64,000 nucleotides of DNA from Polytrichum commune (GCA_950295325.1 OX485803.1:41989554-42053553); one strand, 5' to 3'. Shown: positions 1 to 12,090, numbered from the stretch's first letter. The notes: a model not told the origin generated them from the letters alone. Translations and numbers: made by a program.

Positions 1-215
1 GGTGATTGACGGTTCGATTCCCGTTGTGAAATCTTCTCTCTACTTGACCCAAAAATATATATAATAATAATAATAACTAGGTAGGTAGGTAGGAGGCCAG
101 GAGCCCGCCCATTGTAAGGCAAATAGTAAACCCCACTTTGCATCAAGAGGATCCTTGAGCAGGGTAGGGCCAACAGGCTCAAATTCACATCAAATTGCAT
201 GACGTTGGTTCTTTA
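1..215 (+). mobile_element. tRNA-derived SINE, copy A (cut by window edge)
   Basis: A B-box-like word GGTTCGATTCCC sits at 11-22. It is followed by a body shared with copies at 53300-53610 (+), 45115-45425 (-) and 54525-54710 (-): a 'gtgaaatcttctctctacttga' region, an (ACTAGGTAGG)-type stretch, 'agtaaacc', 'gcatcaagaggatccttgag' and 'gctcaaattcac'. The 5' part with the A box lies outside the window. The B box and dispersed copies fit a tRNA-derived SINE; no protein is encoded. Confidence 0.6.
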
Positions 216-899
216 TTTGGAAAGAGAATCTAAAATTTGATTAGGGATGGGTCACGGTATTATGAGTGTTCATAAAATGTCCAAGGGTGCCTATATAGAT
301 GATAGGTATAATGGAGTGTTGTAATTATAAAACGTGCAAGTACCATGTGGGTGTCAATTGTGGTATGGATTGATGTGATACCATCCGGATCGGGCATTTT
401 ATCATAACCATGCATGTGCACTTATTGATGCTTAGTTGAACCCAAATATCTGCACAACATCAGTTAGCAACTGCAATGAAACTTAACATCAAAATATCTT
501 GTTCTCCACATGCCAATGTCCCGAATTCAATCCATTTGAAAAAAAAAACTGAGAATCCTATATGATTTATAAGGTACATATACCCTAGTACCTTATCACT
601 TTAGACACTTGTTTTGTTGGAACCAAGTTCTTGTCGTGCCACATCTTTTCCACATCTTTAAACCAACATGTTTGTCGCATGTAGCATCCTCGCTTAGAAA
701 TATATTTATTTATGTTGAATCAATATTTTACTATCAAAACCCTCAAATGCATGACAATGGCACATAAGCTTAGTGTTGGTATCGAGTATGTCTTTCATAC
801 TATGAAAACAAATGGGTTTGTGAGGATTTGGATGATTTTTGACCCAATATGTTATTGATCTAATAAAGTATGTGGTTTCGGATATTTACAAACATAATC
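216..899. other. AT-rich intergenic DNA
   Basis: No coding frame, RNA gene or repeat that I can support was seen in this stretch. Confidence 0.5.
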
Positions 900-902
900 T
901 TA

Positions 903-1481
903 GGGCCGCTTCACACTATGGCCATCCAAGTCGAGAGGCTATGGGATTGACTGGCCAAACTTTGTTGAGAGTCCAAAGAAATGGGCTGAAAATAGCCACT
1001 AAAATATAGGAATTGGAGCCTTCGGTCAGGCGTAGTGTGAAGTCCCCAAAGGAATAAGCCCAAACTCCAAACCTTTGGCCATGAACTCCCACGGCCTCTT
1101 GACTTGGATGGCCATAATGTGAAGCCTCCAAAGGCCAAGCCCAAAGTCCATGAAAGAAGGAGCATCCCACTTTATTCCCTGCCCAAAACAACCCCTCCAA
1201 TCTAATGGCCAAGATTTTGTTTAGATTTTTAATTTTTTATGAAAAAAATTTGACGGCCTCTCAACCAGAGTTTGGTTTTCCATTCCTGTCTGACTCAAAC
1301 TTCCTTCGAGAGTCTGTCACCTTGGTCAAAAAGTACTGCCATGAAGGCATTTTGGAGAGCGACGGCCTTTGGACTTTGGCCTCTAGTGTGAAGGGTTGAG
1401 AGGCCAAATTCTTGGTTTCTTGCAATTTGATTGGTAGAAATGGACAGCCTCTCGACCTTCGGCCATAGTGTGAAGCGGCCC
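903..1481. mobile_element. Tourist-like MITE, family 1, copy a
   Basis: The 579-bp element has perfect terminal inverted repeats (at least 20 bp, starting GGGCCGCTTCACACTATGG) and is flanked on both sides by TTA (900-902 and 1482-1484), the target duplication typical of PIF/Harbinger elements. Subterminal words such as GGCCATCCAAGTCGAGAGG recur inside in both orientations. It encodes nothing; open frames across it are chance. A second copy lies in the opposite orientation at 46809-47383. Confidence 0.85.
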
Positions 1482-1769
1482 TTATTGATGTGAGAATGAA
1501 GAGGGAGCATACCCAATGCAAGGGAAATGACAAATTAGACTTTGAAAAGCACACTGTCAATTTTGTAGAAGGACGAATTTTGAAACCATCAATCCTTTTT
1601 AGCCATTTGTTATTATAAGGCATGCGGTGTTATTTGGTTACTTCTCTTGACTAGACACATACAATATAATTGGTGTGGTAATAGTTGACGATCAAAAGAC
1701 ACATGTTCAAAAGACATTGGATGGCATCTTCAAATTTTATTAGCTACTCCACATCCAAAAGTGAGCACA

Positions 1770-1990
1770 ATTTGGAGGACTTAACTCATGTATTCAGTTA
1801 AGAAACCAATAAACACACACTTCCAATAACCATAATTAAATTAGAGGAGGTCCGCTTTTCAATCTGGTTTTTGTTGACGCTTCATTGCAGAATAGCTAAT
1901 GCAACGCAAGTTTCCTTTTGTAATATAACAGGTAGATGTCGGAGAACATGAAGAACAAATTGCATATTACCCACACACCTTATGTAGAAG
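1770..1990. repeat. Dispersed repeat D, copy 1
   Basis: A ~220-bp segment running from 'cacaatttggaggactt' to 'acccacacacctta' recurs at 15536-15760 and 27665-27890, with a shorter piece at 29450-29515. All copies are in the same orientation and moderately diverged. No termini or coding potential were recognised, so the class is unknown. Confidence 0.6.
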
Positions 1991-2035
1991 GAAGTGCAAT
2001 TGAACCAGTGGAGTTTGCAACTAGAAATTAACAGT

Positions 2036-2690
2036 ATTGGAGAGAGAAAGAGAGAGAGAGCCTCTCATCCATCCTCAATAAGTTTGTTGTTGATTCATCT
2101 CAAATGACCTCAAGTACACTAACTCAGGATCTCCAACGTTAATTTCACTATGAAATCAACTAAAAAAACTAAACTATGGGCTACATACTATTTTAAGGCT
2201 TTTATATTGGATGAATGAGAGGTACACTCATATACAATAATCCCCCTCTATCCCATGGGGGGGGTATGCCGAGTGGTTGTGGATGTATTTCATCCACTTG
2301 TAGCTTGTAGGGAAAGGTGCTATTGTCAGGACCTTTCCAAGGATTTGGTCTGCACATATTTTCACTTGCAGACAATTTGTGTCTGAATTTTCAAAGTATG
2401 AGAGCTGGAACCCCCCCCCCCCCCTTGCCATAGGAAGTGACGGAATTGATGTATACCAACATACTTCTCATTCATCCAACATAACATCCATTAATTAGTA
2501 TGCAACCCATAACTTCTTCTTTTTTAATTTTTTTATTGATTTGATTTGACACCATAATTGGTTTTTAAGATCTTGGATTAGTGTACTTGAGGTTATTTGA
2601 GATGAATCAACAACAAACCTATAGGGGGTGAAGTTTTAATGTTGGATGGATGAGATGCATGCTCCTGTACGATAATTCCTTCTCTCTCTC
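2036..2690. repeat. Inverted pair of short MITE-like repeats
   Basis: Two related segments face each other: arm 1 is about 2036-2275 and arm 2 about 2425-2690, with ~150 bp between. Shared words include TTGTTGTTGATTCATCTCAA and its complement near 2600. Each arm carries its own inverted ends, CTCTCATCCATCC and GGATGAATGAGAG, which suggests two copies of a ~160-190-bp MITE inserted head to head. A transcript through it could fold into a long hairpin. A C14 run lies at 2411-2424 in the loop. Confidence 0.6.
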
Positions 2691-4545
2691 TTTCTCCCTT
2701 GCCACATGTCATTCAAGCTCACTTTAACCCTTTTTCGTTGAGAAGGGAAATTTCAAACCATTATTGATGTCGAGGACCTTTAATCCCATTTGCTATCATA
2801 CTCTTTTTGGTCGGCCTCAAACAGATGGTAGCTATCTTCAATACGCATCTATGAGAAGTATGATGTCATTTTTTTTAATATAAAAAAATCAAGTGAGAGA
2901 AGGACCATCAATTGCAAAGTGGAAGTTTTCATATAGGGACATCTAGTGAAAACATGATTTTGGCTGGTTTTGGATGCCAAAATAGGTAGCTACATGTTTC
3001 GAAATGAATATCAATTTTTTTCTTCCAAGTTGCTCTCTCAATTCCAACTTGGGGTCATTGAGTTGTCTTGTGTATGTTCATTCTATAATTGAAAAATGCC
3101 ATTTGATAGGAAAAAAAATGATTCCTTTTCAATTTTATTCTAATGATTGCCAACACAACTTAATGATAGAGAGAGTTAGAAGATGAACACTCAACATTGT
3201 CTACTTTTTTTCTTTGTTTTTTAATTAGGGGGGGGGGGAAGGGAGCTATGCAACCACTTTAACGTCAAAAAAAATCACAACTTCCATAAAACATATCTTA
3301 TGATATGATGTCAAAAATTCATTATGGTAATCGTCTTAAGGGTTTTTTTGGGTTTACTTCCTCCATTTTTTAAGCACAATAAAGGTTTGAAGAGGATGAA
3401 GTTGAGAATGTACTTGTTTGTGACACACACATGGCCTACATCTTGAGTGACAAAATTAGATGAGAAGCAACATTGTTCACAAGCAGTGAGAAGGACACGC
3501 CACTCGAAATCTCATGAAATATATACACCAAAACCCCATGATCAAATACCCCACATGCTTAATATTAAATAAAATAAAACTTCACCATAAACTAGCTCAT
3601 GTGGCACCCTTGCCATAGTGTCATCATACATTGCTAAATACCCATGGCACCATGGAGCCCAACTCCTAAAAGGGAGGCACTAAGCCATATATTGCATCAT
3701 GAATAACCAAGATATATAAAGCAAACGAGCTTACATTGATGTTGGTGCAAGAACACCATTGTTTCTTTCTTTTTTTCTTTTCCTTTTTGAGAAGGACATA
3801 ATGACGACTTATGCACCAAGGCCAAACCACAATCCCAACCATGGCAAACTTTTGATGCCCATTTGCTTGTGTGGTCCTATTGTAGGCACTTTCAACTCCA
3901 CAATCAATGTGGTTGTTGGATTTAAACATGAGTTGTCTCATCTAATAAGCAATTGTGATCATAAAGGTTGTCATTTCAAGTATTAAAACTGTAGTTGAGA
4001 TGCAAGATTTATGAGAGGTTAAAATGAAGATTCTCCTCCTCTTAACTCAATCACAAAAACACTCTTGATCGTGTCGACAATTAAACCTAAGTAGAACAAT
4101 GTCTATATTTTGAACACAGAGTCCAATCTCATTGGAACAAATGTCTTTTGGTCTTTGTTCTTGACTACAAATATCACTCAAATATCAACCTCCAATTAAC
4201 AAAAATGACCACACATAAAATAGTATACCCAAAACCAACACCAACCCTAAATCCAACCACTACAAATCTTGCACTATGGGTGCATATTGATTATGAAGAT
4301 GTTGGTTGTAGGTTGCCTACAAATGAAAACTTTGAACCCTAATAACTTTTGCATATGGTGTCCAAACAATGCGTTGGAATCCTGTTGACCTTACAAAATA
4401 AAAAAGATACACAATCTTAATAATAATAACAGAAATGTGCTTAACCTTGATTTTGTTAGTTTTAGATATACTTACCTTGCTCTTTTCTTGAGTGACACTC
4501 AAAGTTCACAAGTAGTGATTGGTTGATTGCAAGGCGACAAGTTAT
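2691..4545. other. Intergenic DNA without recognised genes
   Basis: AT-rich sequence with a G11 run (3228-3238) and a pyrimidine-rich stretch near 3760-3790. Open frames here are short and show no family signature, so I call no gene. Confidence 0.4.
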
Positions 4546-5209
4546 ACAAATAAAGAGATAGATAGGTATAATGATGGGCTAGGGTTGTGGCTAAAGGAGA
4601 AGGAAAGAGGGAATGCGAATTGTTTACTCTTACGCCAATACAGTATATACCAAAAAATTGTTCAAGAACATCAGCACTCATGAGAAGGCCACTGTCCTGC
4701 CACCGTAAAAGTTGACAATATTTGCAACTGCACGGATTCGTTTTCACTTTGTCCAAAAAGGTCATCCTGGTGACAGAACCAATGGCAATTCTGCACACAC
4801 TTGGTACGAAAAAGAGAATTGAGAGCAGATGTAACCATTTCAAGAGAATTTCCTGTGTCCTAAGCACACACAAGAGGAAACCATAGAAAGATGTCTGCCC
4901 AGTATATTGGACAAAGGATGTCAGGTCAAGAAGTACTAGTTGTACCTGATCGTCATTAACTGTACAATGAGAGAAGAAAAGCAGAGGCAGAATCGAAAGA
5001 AATACAATCCTCGCAAAACTTTTTGGAGCTTCAGCACCAGGAGTTTGTTCAATTGCCTAAACTGCAAACAGATTGATCCAATTCGCATCTATGTACCAGG
5101 CAACCATTTCATCCTAGGCCACTGTACAGCCAAATATCCAACTAGATTTCCTCACTAAATGATACACTTCAGGAAGAATAGATTTTCCTGACTGTTGTCA
5201 TTGTTACTC
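4546..5209 (-). other. Probable 3' UTR / downstream region of the LysM gene
   Basis: This follows the stop codon of the LysM gene on the minus strand. Composition is more balanced than in the surrounding repeats and no repeat family matches it, as expected for a transcribed 3' untranslated region. A 124-codon frame (4499-4873, minus) has no recognisable domain and is not called. The true poly(A) site cannot be placed by eye. Confidence 0.35.
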
Positions 5210-8022
5210 CTACACTTCTTCCTGGAGCTGTGTTACAGAACCACGCCAGTACCCAGCCCTAGACAGCCCACTATCTGACAAAAACTTCATGTACGTAGAT
5301 TCTAGCTCAACGTAAGATTTATGAATGTCATCATAGTCTTGTGATTGCCTTGAACTGCGCTCCTCATCAGTCTCATTTGCTATTGACTCCTGCAATAAGT
5401 ACAACTATAATTAGTGAACAAACTCCACAACACAGTATGAAATACCAAATGCATAATAAATGACTGCACTTGTCACTGTTTTGCCAGCTCATTTCACAAA
5501 CTCAAAGAAAGATATCGGAGATTTTGTTTAGGACCCATTATGACCAGATGCTTGATTTTCTTAGAAGAAAGCTGGAGAGATTAATTTCCCACCAAGACAT
5601 TGTCTCTCATAAGAGGCTTTTGGCAACTAACCTCATTCATAGCTCGTATGCTTGCATAACCTGTTGGAATCTGTTGTTCATTCTTATACCTAGATGTGTC
5701 CTGCATGAAGTGCAAAGGCCACCTTGTCAATTGACGCAGAACACAATTTTCGAAGACCTCAATAACCCTACCTATCTGGTCAACGACCCATCTCAGTGAA
5801 TGTTCTATATGTCAGTCACAAAAGATACAATATCTCCTATCAGCAGACCAACTCCACTGGAGAGCCTTTCCGTTGATGATAGACAGGATTCACTTTAGAC
5901 AAATATATCCTGCCAAGAAAAATCTTAATGTGAAGGCATCTTACCAAACTATCAGATGCAACAGCAGCTCCTACAAGGTCTGCCACCTCCGTTCTATCCT
6001 CATCCAAAATGCCCTGCCAACGCTTCACCTTGGGCCGATGGCGTGCATGATATGTTTCCAATTCTGCATGTCTTCTGCTGACCTCTTTATTGATACAATC
6101 GTGGATGTAGTCAACCATACATCGTACAGAGAAGCCTACAAGCGGGGCTATCAACAGCAAAGGAATTGCCACCTTTGCCTGCAATAAAGAAATCAACAAT
6201 TGCCATTAGAAGCACTCTAGACGATCACTATACAGATAAATGCTGAAACTGACTTCACATTTTACAAATACAACACAGTTTGTTCAAAAACACCAAAACA
6301 GTAGAAGCAGAATTATCATGTTACTCCTGTCCTCTTATCTTCATAAACCAGTACGGAGAAGACCTTAAGGTGCAACTTACCAAAGTTCCTACAGTAAATG
6401 ATTGGTAGGAAGGAACTGGTGTTGAAACATTTGAATTCACTTTCAAATTAGGTCTTGTTGTTGTGGACGACAGTTCTTGTCCTCTATTTGCAGAGGTCAA
6501 ATCATCATATCTATTCAAAGAAATAATGCGTTGGGAATTTACAGTTGCAGAGGATCTCTGCAAAAGACACCACCCTATTGAATAAGCATATTCTACAGTC
6601 TATGCTCAAAGTTGCCTCAAAGTCCAAGTCTCCCAACTAAAGCAAAGAACCTAGTGCCAAATCAAAACCCAACATATACACAAACTCAATGTAGACTCTA
6701 GAGTTGCTGGTTCTTCCAAATTTATCACGCACTCGCATAGGAAGGTATAATACAGGATTCATTGATACAGTCAAGAAAACAAAAAATCAGACAATTAAAG
6801 GAAGAAAGATTCTAAACTGCACATGTGCTCTAGGTACAATGCTTTGAAATAGCAGACACACCTTAGCAACACGTGTTAATTGGGTGCAAATCACCAATTT
6901 TTGCCCAGTTTGCAAAAGATCAATGTCCTCAACATCATTATCCTCAGCTATCCTGTCAACTGTTGTACTGTACTGTTTTGCAAGAGCTGTCAATGTGTCT
7001 CCCCTGCACCACAAAGTATTTCAAATACCAGCAACAGAGTAAGTTAAACAAGAAATATACAAGCCGTAGATACATGGCATCTACTAATAACGAAATTCCT
7101 CCACCAGGTTGGTGACAAACAACCTTTAATTTGGACTATTGTGGACACAGAGATATTAAATGCACAACTCAGGCATGTTTGAAACACAATGAAGCAGCCA
7201 ATTAGAGACAATAGATGGACAAGGCGTTTGCAGGTTATAGTCAAATATTGTATTTGTGCTATAAAGGATTCAGAGAGTCAGCTGTAGGGTGAATAACAGC
7301 ACTCTTCACCCAGACTCGAAAGGACTAAAGCATTGGCATATACAATACATGGAGGTGCATCCTTGATCATAGGTGCTCGGCAATAGAAATCAATTTCACA
7401 CTCCAATAGAAGGTAAATAATCATCTCTTTCCTCACAACTGAACAATGAAACAACCAATGATGTAGAAGAAGTTGCCTGAAGCCTTCAGGAAAAGCACAT
7501 AGTTTTGACTGCAACATGGTTTGATAGTATGATAAAGACTCCCGGTATGGGATGTTTGATGAAGTTATGCGAACCAGTCTGTTCAGAAAACTTGAGGAAA
7601 TCAGGTTGATGAACGTACTCTCTGACAGTGTGAACCAATCTTTCGGAGTTCAAGAGAGGGACTGTGAGTCTTATGCCTGTGTCTTGAGCGTCAATAACTG
7701 ACGATTCCTCCACCGCACTTGCTTGCCACCTTGAATGCCGTGATTTGGGTGTCCTTTTTCGGCTCCTGATACACAGCTGACAACCAAGCCCAGTCGAGCC
7801 TTCAGGAATCGAACGTCGTTGGGGCGAGGTCAAAACTGTCTTCCCACCGTGAACAGCAAAAGTATAGTGCCCAGAAATGAGAGGGCTGCGCCCGGAAACA
7901 GATACTTGAGAAACCGTCGCTCCTCGAGAAATCTGTGAAGGTGATGTTCTTGCTGGCCACCGGCAAGTCAAAATTTCGTTAGAAGGAGCCGACAAGGAAA
8001 CGGATCCTACCATCAGCTCCAT
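5210..8022 (-). CDS. LysM-domain, single-TM protein, probably plastid-targeted (5 exons)
   Basis: Exons on the minus strand: 8022-7619, 7003-6862, 6557-6381, 6178-5945 and 5389-5210. All junctions are GT-AG and the frame stays open, giving 378 residues. The start is the first in-frame ATG after an upstream TAG. Residues 1-~100 are rich in Ser, Thr and Arg with few acids, like a plastid transit peptide. A LysM domain spans ~129-175 (VHTVREGDTLTALAKQY...); the intron splits it after the Glu before GDT. A Ser/Thr-rich linker follows, then one hydrophobic helix (~244-262, VAIPLLLIAPLVGFSV). After it comes a charged, probably helical tail ending near a GYWRGS motif. LysM domains bind N-acetylglucosamine polymers such as peptidoglycan or chitin. 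I infer a membrane-anchored LysM protein, possibly of the plastid. I do not recognise a named orthologue. Exon structure is well supported; the location is inference. Confidence 0.8.
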
Positions 8023-9060
8023 AACCAGAAAACCTGGGTTCAAAAGGCTCCTCTAAGGGCCACCATCACACTCCCAAGTGTGTCGAACGTACTTATTCCT
8101 CAAGGTTGAAATCTTTCACTTTTCTCAAGTTTCCCAGGTGTAGGTAGTACGGAAATGACACCTGTCAAATGTAAGAAGCAAATGTAAGGAGCAAATTTTT
8201 AAAACATGGTAAAATAAGGTAAGTGGGCCTAATTCGGTTACTAATATTGAATGATGGGTGGTTAAGTGCAATTCTGAGAATGGACACCAAAAGCCAAGTG
8301 TTCAAAAGAGAGATTGGGCTAAGTGCTCAATATCTGTTAACGATTCTAGATCAACAAAATTGGGGGATCTTATGTAGCCTTCTTATGACTCACTGTCAAA
8401 TGGACTTTGATAATTCATACCAATTCGAGATTAGATCCAAAACTTTCTGGGACTAATCCTGACTTCTTCAGGATACAACTGCAGACGTAGCAACATGATC
8501 AAAATTTCGACCTCGCAAATCCGAGTAATACAAGGTAGCAAACAACAAGAAGTAACCAAATAAGGCCCATCATGACCACCACTGCCGGAACCGTTTAGGA
8601 CTAAGTGATACCACACACCTGAGACCGACAAGACCGTAAAATAAAGAGCAATAAGCCATTACTAAGCTCCGGCCTGAATAGCTCAAGAATGATCGATTAA
8701 TAAGAACGAGAGGCATGCAAGAGCGTGGGTCAAGATAATAAAAAACGTCTGGACAACTACTAAGCGCAATAAAGGGTTCTAAATGCCTGCGGATCCGACA
8801 TAAGGAAGCTCAGGAACTCCAAGCTGCACTCAAAAGAGAGCCTGCCTACATAAGCTTCAGGACTTCGTGAGGGAAGAAAGCGAATACTATTGTTGTCGCT
8901 CCAGGGTAAGGCTGTAGACTCCACGGAAACCGATTGCGCCTTGCGGCCTTGGTTCCTGGCCATGGACCGATTTCGGTTAAAGAGCTAGTTGCTTCTTATA
9001 AACGTGTATGACCAATGCGTTCAAATAAAGATCACACCGAGGCAAGGATGGAAAATGCAA
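8023..9060. other. Upstream region / possible 5' UTR intron of the LysM gene
   Basis: A short upstream ORF (ATG GTG GCC ... TGA, 8 codons) lies on the minus strand at about 8048-8074, ahead of the chosen start. A plausible splice acceptor (cccag) sits about 11 bases before the ATG. Nothing else coding is supported. If the exon proposed at 10182-10440 is real, this stretch is intronic. Confidence 0.35.
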
Positions 9061-9084
9061 AGGAAGATGGTCCAATCCATCTGA

Positions 9085-10085
9085 AGGTTAATTGCAAGCG
9101 CTGCACCTTTATAGCAAAGCTCTTCTTCTACGCAAAAGCGTAATTAAAGCTCGAATGCCAAGAATTTTTTCAAAGGAAAAAACTGTGTCCAAGAAGAGAA
9201 GTCCGAGAACACCCAAAACTACTTGCAACATTCTGCTCTTCACCCGGGAGCTATGAATCAGGCCAGCGAGACAGGAAAGACAGGGAAAAAAATGTGAAAG
9301 ATACCACCAAACCCTTGCCTAGTGCACTCCACGAAAACTAAAGCCATGTTGAGCTCAAAATGAATCTCCTATCTCAAAAGACATGCTCCACAATCTTCGA
9401 GAGTGAAGCCCGATGTGGCGCAGTGCTGCTGCACCTTTGCAGCGAATCTCTTCTACGCAAAATCCCGGCCCAGCTCGAGTGCCCAAAAAAAAATTGAAAG
9501 CACGAAACTGCTTCCAAGAAGAAAGTCTGAGAACACTAAACTACTTGCAAAATTCTGCGCTGCACCTGGGAGCTACCGAGCAGGTCGACGAGACAGGGGA
9601 GACAGGGGAGACAGGGAAAGACTGAGGAGGCGACCAAACCCTACCTAGTGCACTCCACCAAACAAAACTATGTTAAGCTCAAACTGAATCTCATATAAAA
9701 AATGACATACTCCGCAGTCTTCGAGAGTGAAGCCTGATGTGGCAGAGCGCTCCACCTTTACAGCGAACCTCCTCTACGGAAAATCCTAGACCAGCTCGTG
9801 TGCCACAAACAAAATTTTGAAAGCACCAAAACTGCGTCCAAGAAGAAAGTCTGAGAACACTAAAACTACTTTCAATAAAATTCTCTTCACCTGAGAGCTA
9901 CAAAGCAGGTCGGCGAGACAGGGGAGACAGAAAAATTAAAATGAGGAGGCGACCAAACCCTTACCTAGAACAGTTTACGAGACCAAAACTATGTGAAGCT
10001 CAAAACGAATCTCTCTCATACCCATAAAAGACAAGGGCTACAATGTTCGAGAGTGAGTTTCTCCGACATGTGGCACAGCCCCGGT
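9085..10085. repeat. Long-period tandem repeat, ~325 bp x 3+
   Basis: Three successive degenerate units share, in order, 'cacctttRYagcRaa', 'ctacgcaaaa', 'tccaagaagaRagtc', 'gagaacac', 'gggagcta', 'gagacaggg', 'cctagtgcactccac' and 'cttcgagagtgaagcc'. The first marker occurs near 9104, 9432 and 9752, giving periods of about 328 and 320 bp. A partial fourth unit starts near 10030. Frames through it (e.g. 9403-9648) are broken between units, so it is not a protein repeat. It lies between the LysM start codon and a GC-rich putative first exon. Confidence 0.75.
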
Positions 10086-10181
10086 GGTTGTCGCATCAAA
10101 AAGTCACAAGAGCTAGTTGTAGAACAGGAACAGGTGCGGCACTAAAATCCGGAAAACTGAACCAGAAAATGCGCAAAATAC

Positions 10182-10440
10182 CTCAAAATAATTCCGGCGA
10201 CGAGTGGAATTCGGTGCACAAAATTGTCAGCGCATCGCAGCAAGTGTGCAACCGTAAAGTGGAGAAGGAGGCGGGAAGGGTTGCGAGAGTGAGAAAGAGC
10301 GAGAGCTTGAGGACTTCGCTGACACCCTTTGCTGCAGGAGACGACCCAATGCTGCGACGGAAAAGCTGAGAAAAATCCTCGACTGGCAGGGCAGCGCAGG
10401 GCAGGGCAGGGAAGGGAAGGGAAGGGTCCGGGCTAAACGG
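10182..10440 (-). promoter_or_regulatory. Putative 5' UTR exon / core promoter of the LysM gene
   Basis: On the minus strand this stretch begins with a C/T-rich run built from CCCTTCC and CCCTGCC words (10380-10430), typical of plant 5' leaders. It continues GC-rich and ends at a consensus-like donor (TTTTGAG|GTATTT, exon end 10182). It has no long ATG frame on the minus strand. I infer a non-coding first exon with the tandem repeat inside the following intron. RNA evidence is needed; it could also belong to an unrelated transcript. Confidence 0.35.
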
Positions 10441-10483
10441 CCGGGCGACCAGGCTACCCGCCCACTTCAGGACCGGTCACTAA

Positions 10484-10505
10484 CCGGGTATGAACAGCCG
10501 GGTAT
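10484..10505. promoter_or_regulatory. Two CCGGGTAT words
   Basis: CCGGGTAT occurs at 10484-10491 and again at 10498-10505, just upstream of the putative minus-strand leader. The same word family clusters upstream of the DiT translocator (35101-35272). A shared regulatory element is inferred. Confidence 0.35.
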
Positions 10506-10559
10506 TGCTGAATTCAATGCTTGCAGCAAAGCCCCAAATGTTCTCTATTCGGAATCAAG

Positions 10560-10740
10560 ATGATACACTGATGATCCCAATTAGCGCGTGTTATTATTCA
10601 GAGTTATACAGTGCTATAACTATTTAATGAGAATGTAATGTATTATTAAACAAAGTCATTCATGGTCTATAATTTCCAAACAACTTATTGAACTTTTGTT
10701 AGTAGAAATGAATTCTTGAGTAAGACACTACATCCTAAAC
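10560..10740. repeat. Dispersed repeat G, copy 1
   Basis: This segment matches 45560-45730 in the same orientation. Shared words include 'tatttaatgagaat', 'ataatKtccaaacaa' and 'ttattgaa' followed by 'gagtaaga'. No coding content and no clear termini. Confidence 0.5.
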
Positions 10741-11613
10741 TCTGTAATATCAATCTCCATAATGTCATTCACTCTTAAGTATATCAAAATCCTAGGTAAT
10801 AGATGTTCCTACTTCAAATCTCACTCCTTATTGTCACATTTCTCTCTTCTATATTACGGGTTTTGCCATTAATGCAAACCATGAAAGAAGTCAACCCACA
10901 CCCTCGCATTGCGCCATGTGTTAATATGCGGAGTGTCTTCTTATTTTTCTTTTGATTCTATGAAAAAAAACATCGATACCTAGTATTGATTTGAGAAGAT
11001 GAGTTGTTTTGAATATGAGATTGAGCGCCAGGGAACTGGTATTGTTGCATGACACTTTCATCAATTGCCGATGAAGACATAGAAGCAATTTTATATGCAT
11101 TGGGCAACAATGGTGACTTCAAGGTTCATTTCCATACACTGATTTTCGATTTTGCGCATATCTTCCTAGCAGACAGTGCAATTCTTCATCAGATGTTTGG
11201 GATTTCGTCCATGTTAGAAATTTGATGTGTTGGTTGTCTCCAAATCAACATGGAAGAATTTGCCGACCTTTGCAACGCCATCCCTTTGAAATTTCAAAGG
11301 CAAACAAGGTGAACCACATTTGGTTGATGTCCCTTATATTGATATTTCTTTTCCATATATGTTTCTTGAGATGAATTTATGGTGAGCTCAAATGTGCATA
11401 TTGTATGTCCCTCATAATTGTCAATCAATCTGTGAAAATAATCGATCTTTTTCGCCTGAGGGTTGAAATGGTGTCAGATTAAGGTCGAAGCATCTATAGT
11501 CAACCAAGTCTATTTAACAACTCGCTAGGGTTATGAGCAACCAGTGTATTTAGCGTGGGTTCTATGAAGATGATGAAGAAGAATATGAACTTGATGATTT
11601 TTGGACAACAACA

Positions 11614-12090
11614 GTTGTGCGGTGGACTCATGGTGTGTATGTGTCTGCATAAGTGAACCTTTTTGAGAAGTTGAATCTTTTTTTTTGGTACCTTCAAGCA
11701 AAAACACTTTGTAGATTTCAATCTCAATAGGAAAAATGCATTTGTCTAAATGTTGAAAGTGGACCATAATGATGTGATGATATTGAACTTTGTGCAAAAT
11801 TTAGACACTAAAGACAAGAAACATAGGGTGCATGTTGTGCGGTGGACTCATGGTGTGCATGTGTGTGCATAAGTGAACCTTTTTGAGAAGTTGAATCTTT
11901 TTTTGGGGGGTACCTTCAAGCAAAAATACTTTGTAGATTTCAATCTCAGTAGGAAAAATGCATTTGTTTAAATGTTGAAAGGGAGCTTGCTAGCATTGCT
12001 AATTTATGTCATGTGTGGACCATAATGATGTGATGATTTTGAACTTTGTGCAAAATTTAGACACTAAAGACAAGAAACATAGGGGTGCAA
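11614..12090. repeat. Recent ~220-bp tandem duplication
   Basis: 11614-11833 is repeated at 11834-12090 with only scattered differences. The second copy has an extra ~34 bp (about 11980-12013). Both contain 'gttgtgcggtggactcatgg', 'gtgaacctttttgagaag' and 'ttgtgcaaaatttagac'. Open frames on both strands here are not recognisable proteins. Confidence 0.85.

Noticed and set aside
1-60. tRNA gene at the window start (GGTTCGATTCCC)
   Set aside because: Only the B box is present and the following text matches a dispersed SINE body, not an acceptor stem.
10043-10369. 108-codon plus-strand frame
   Set aside because: It spans the end of the tandem repeat and the GC-rich leader; composition, not conservation, keeps it open.
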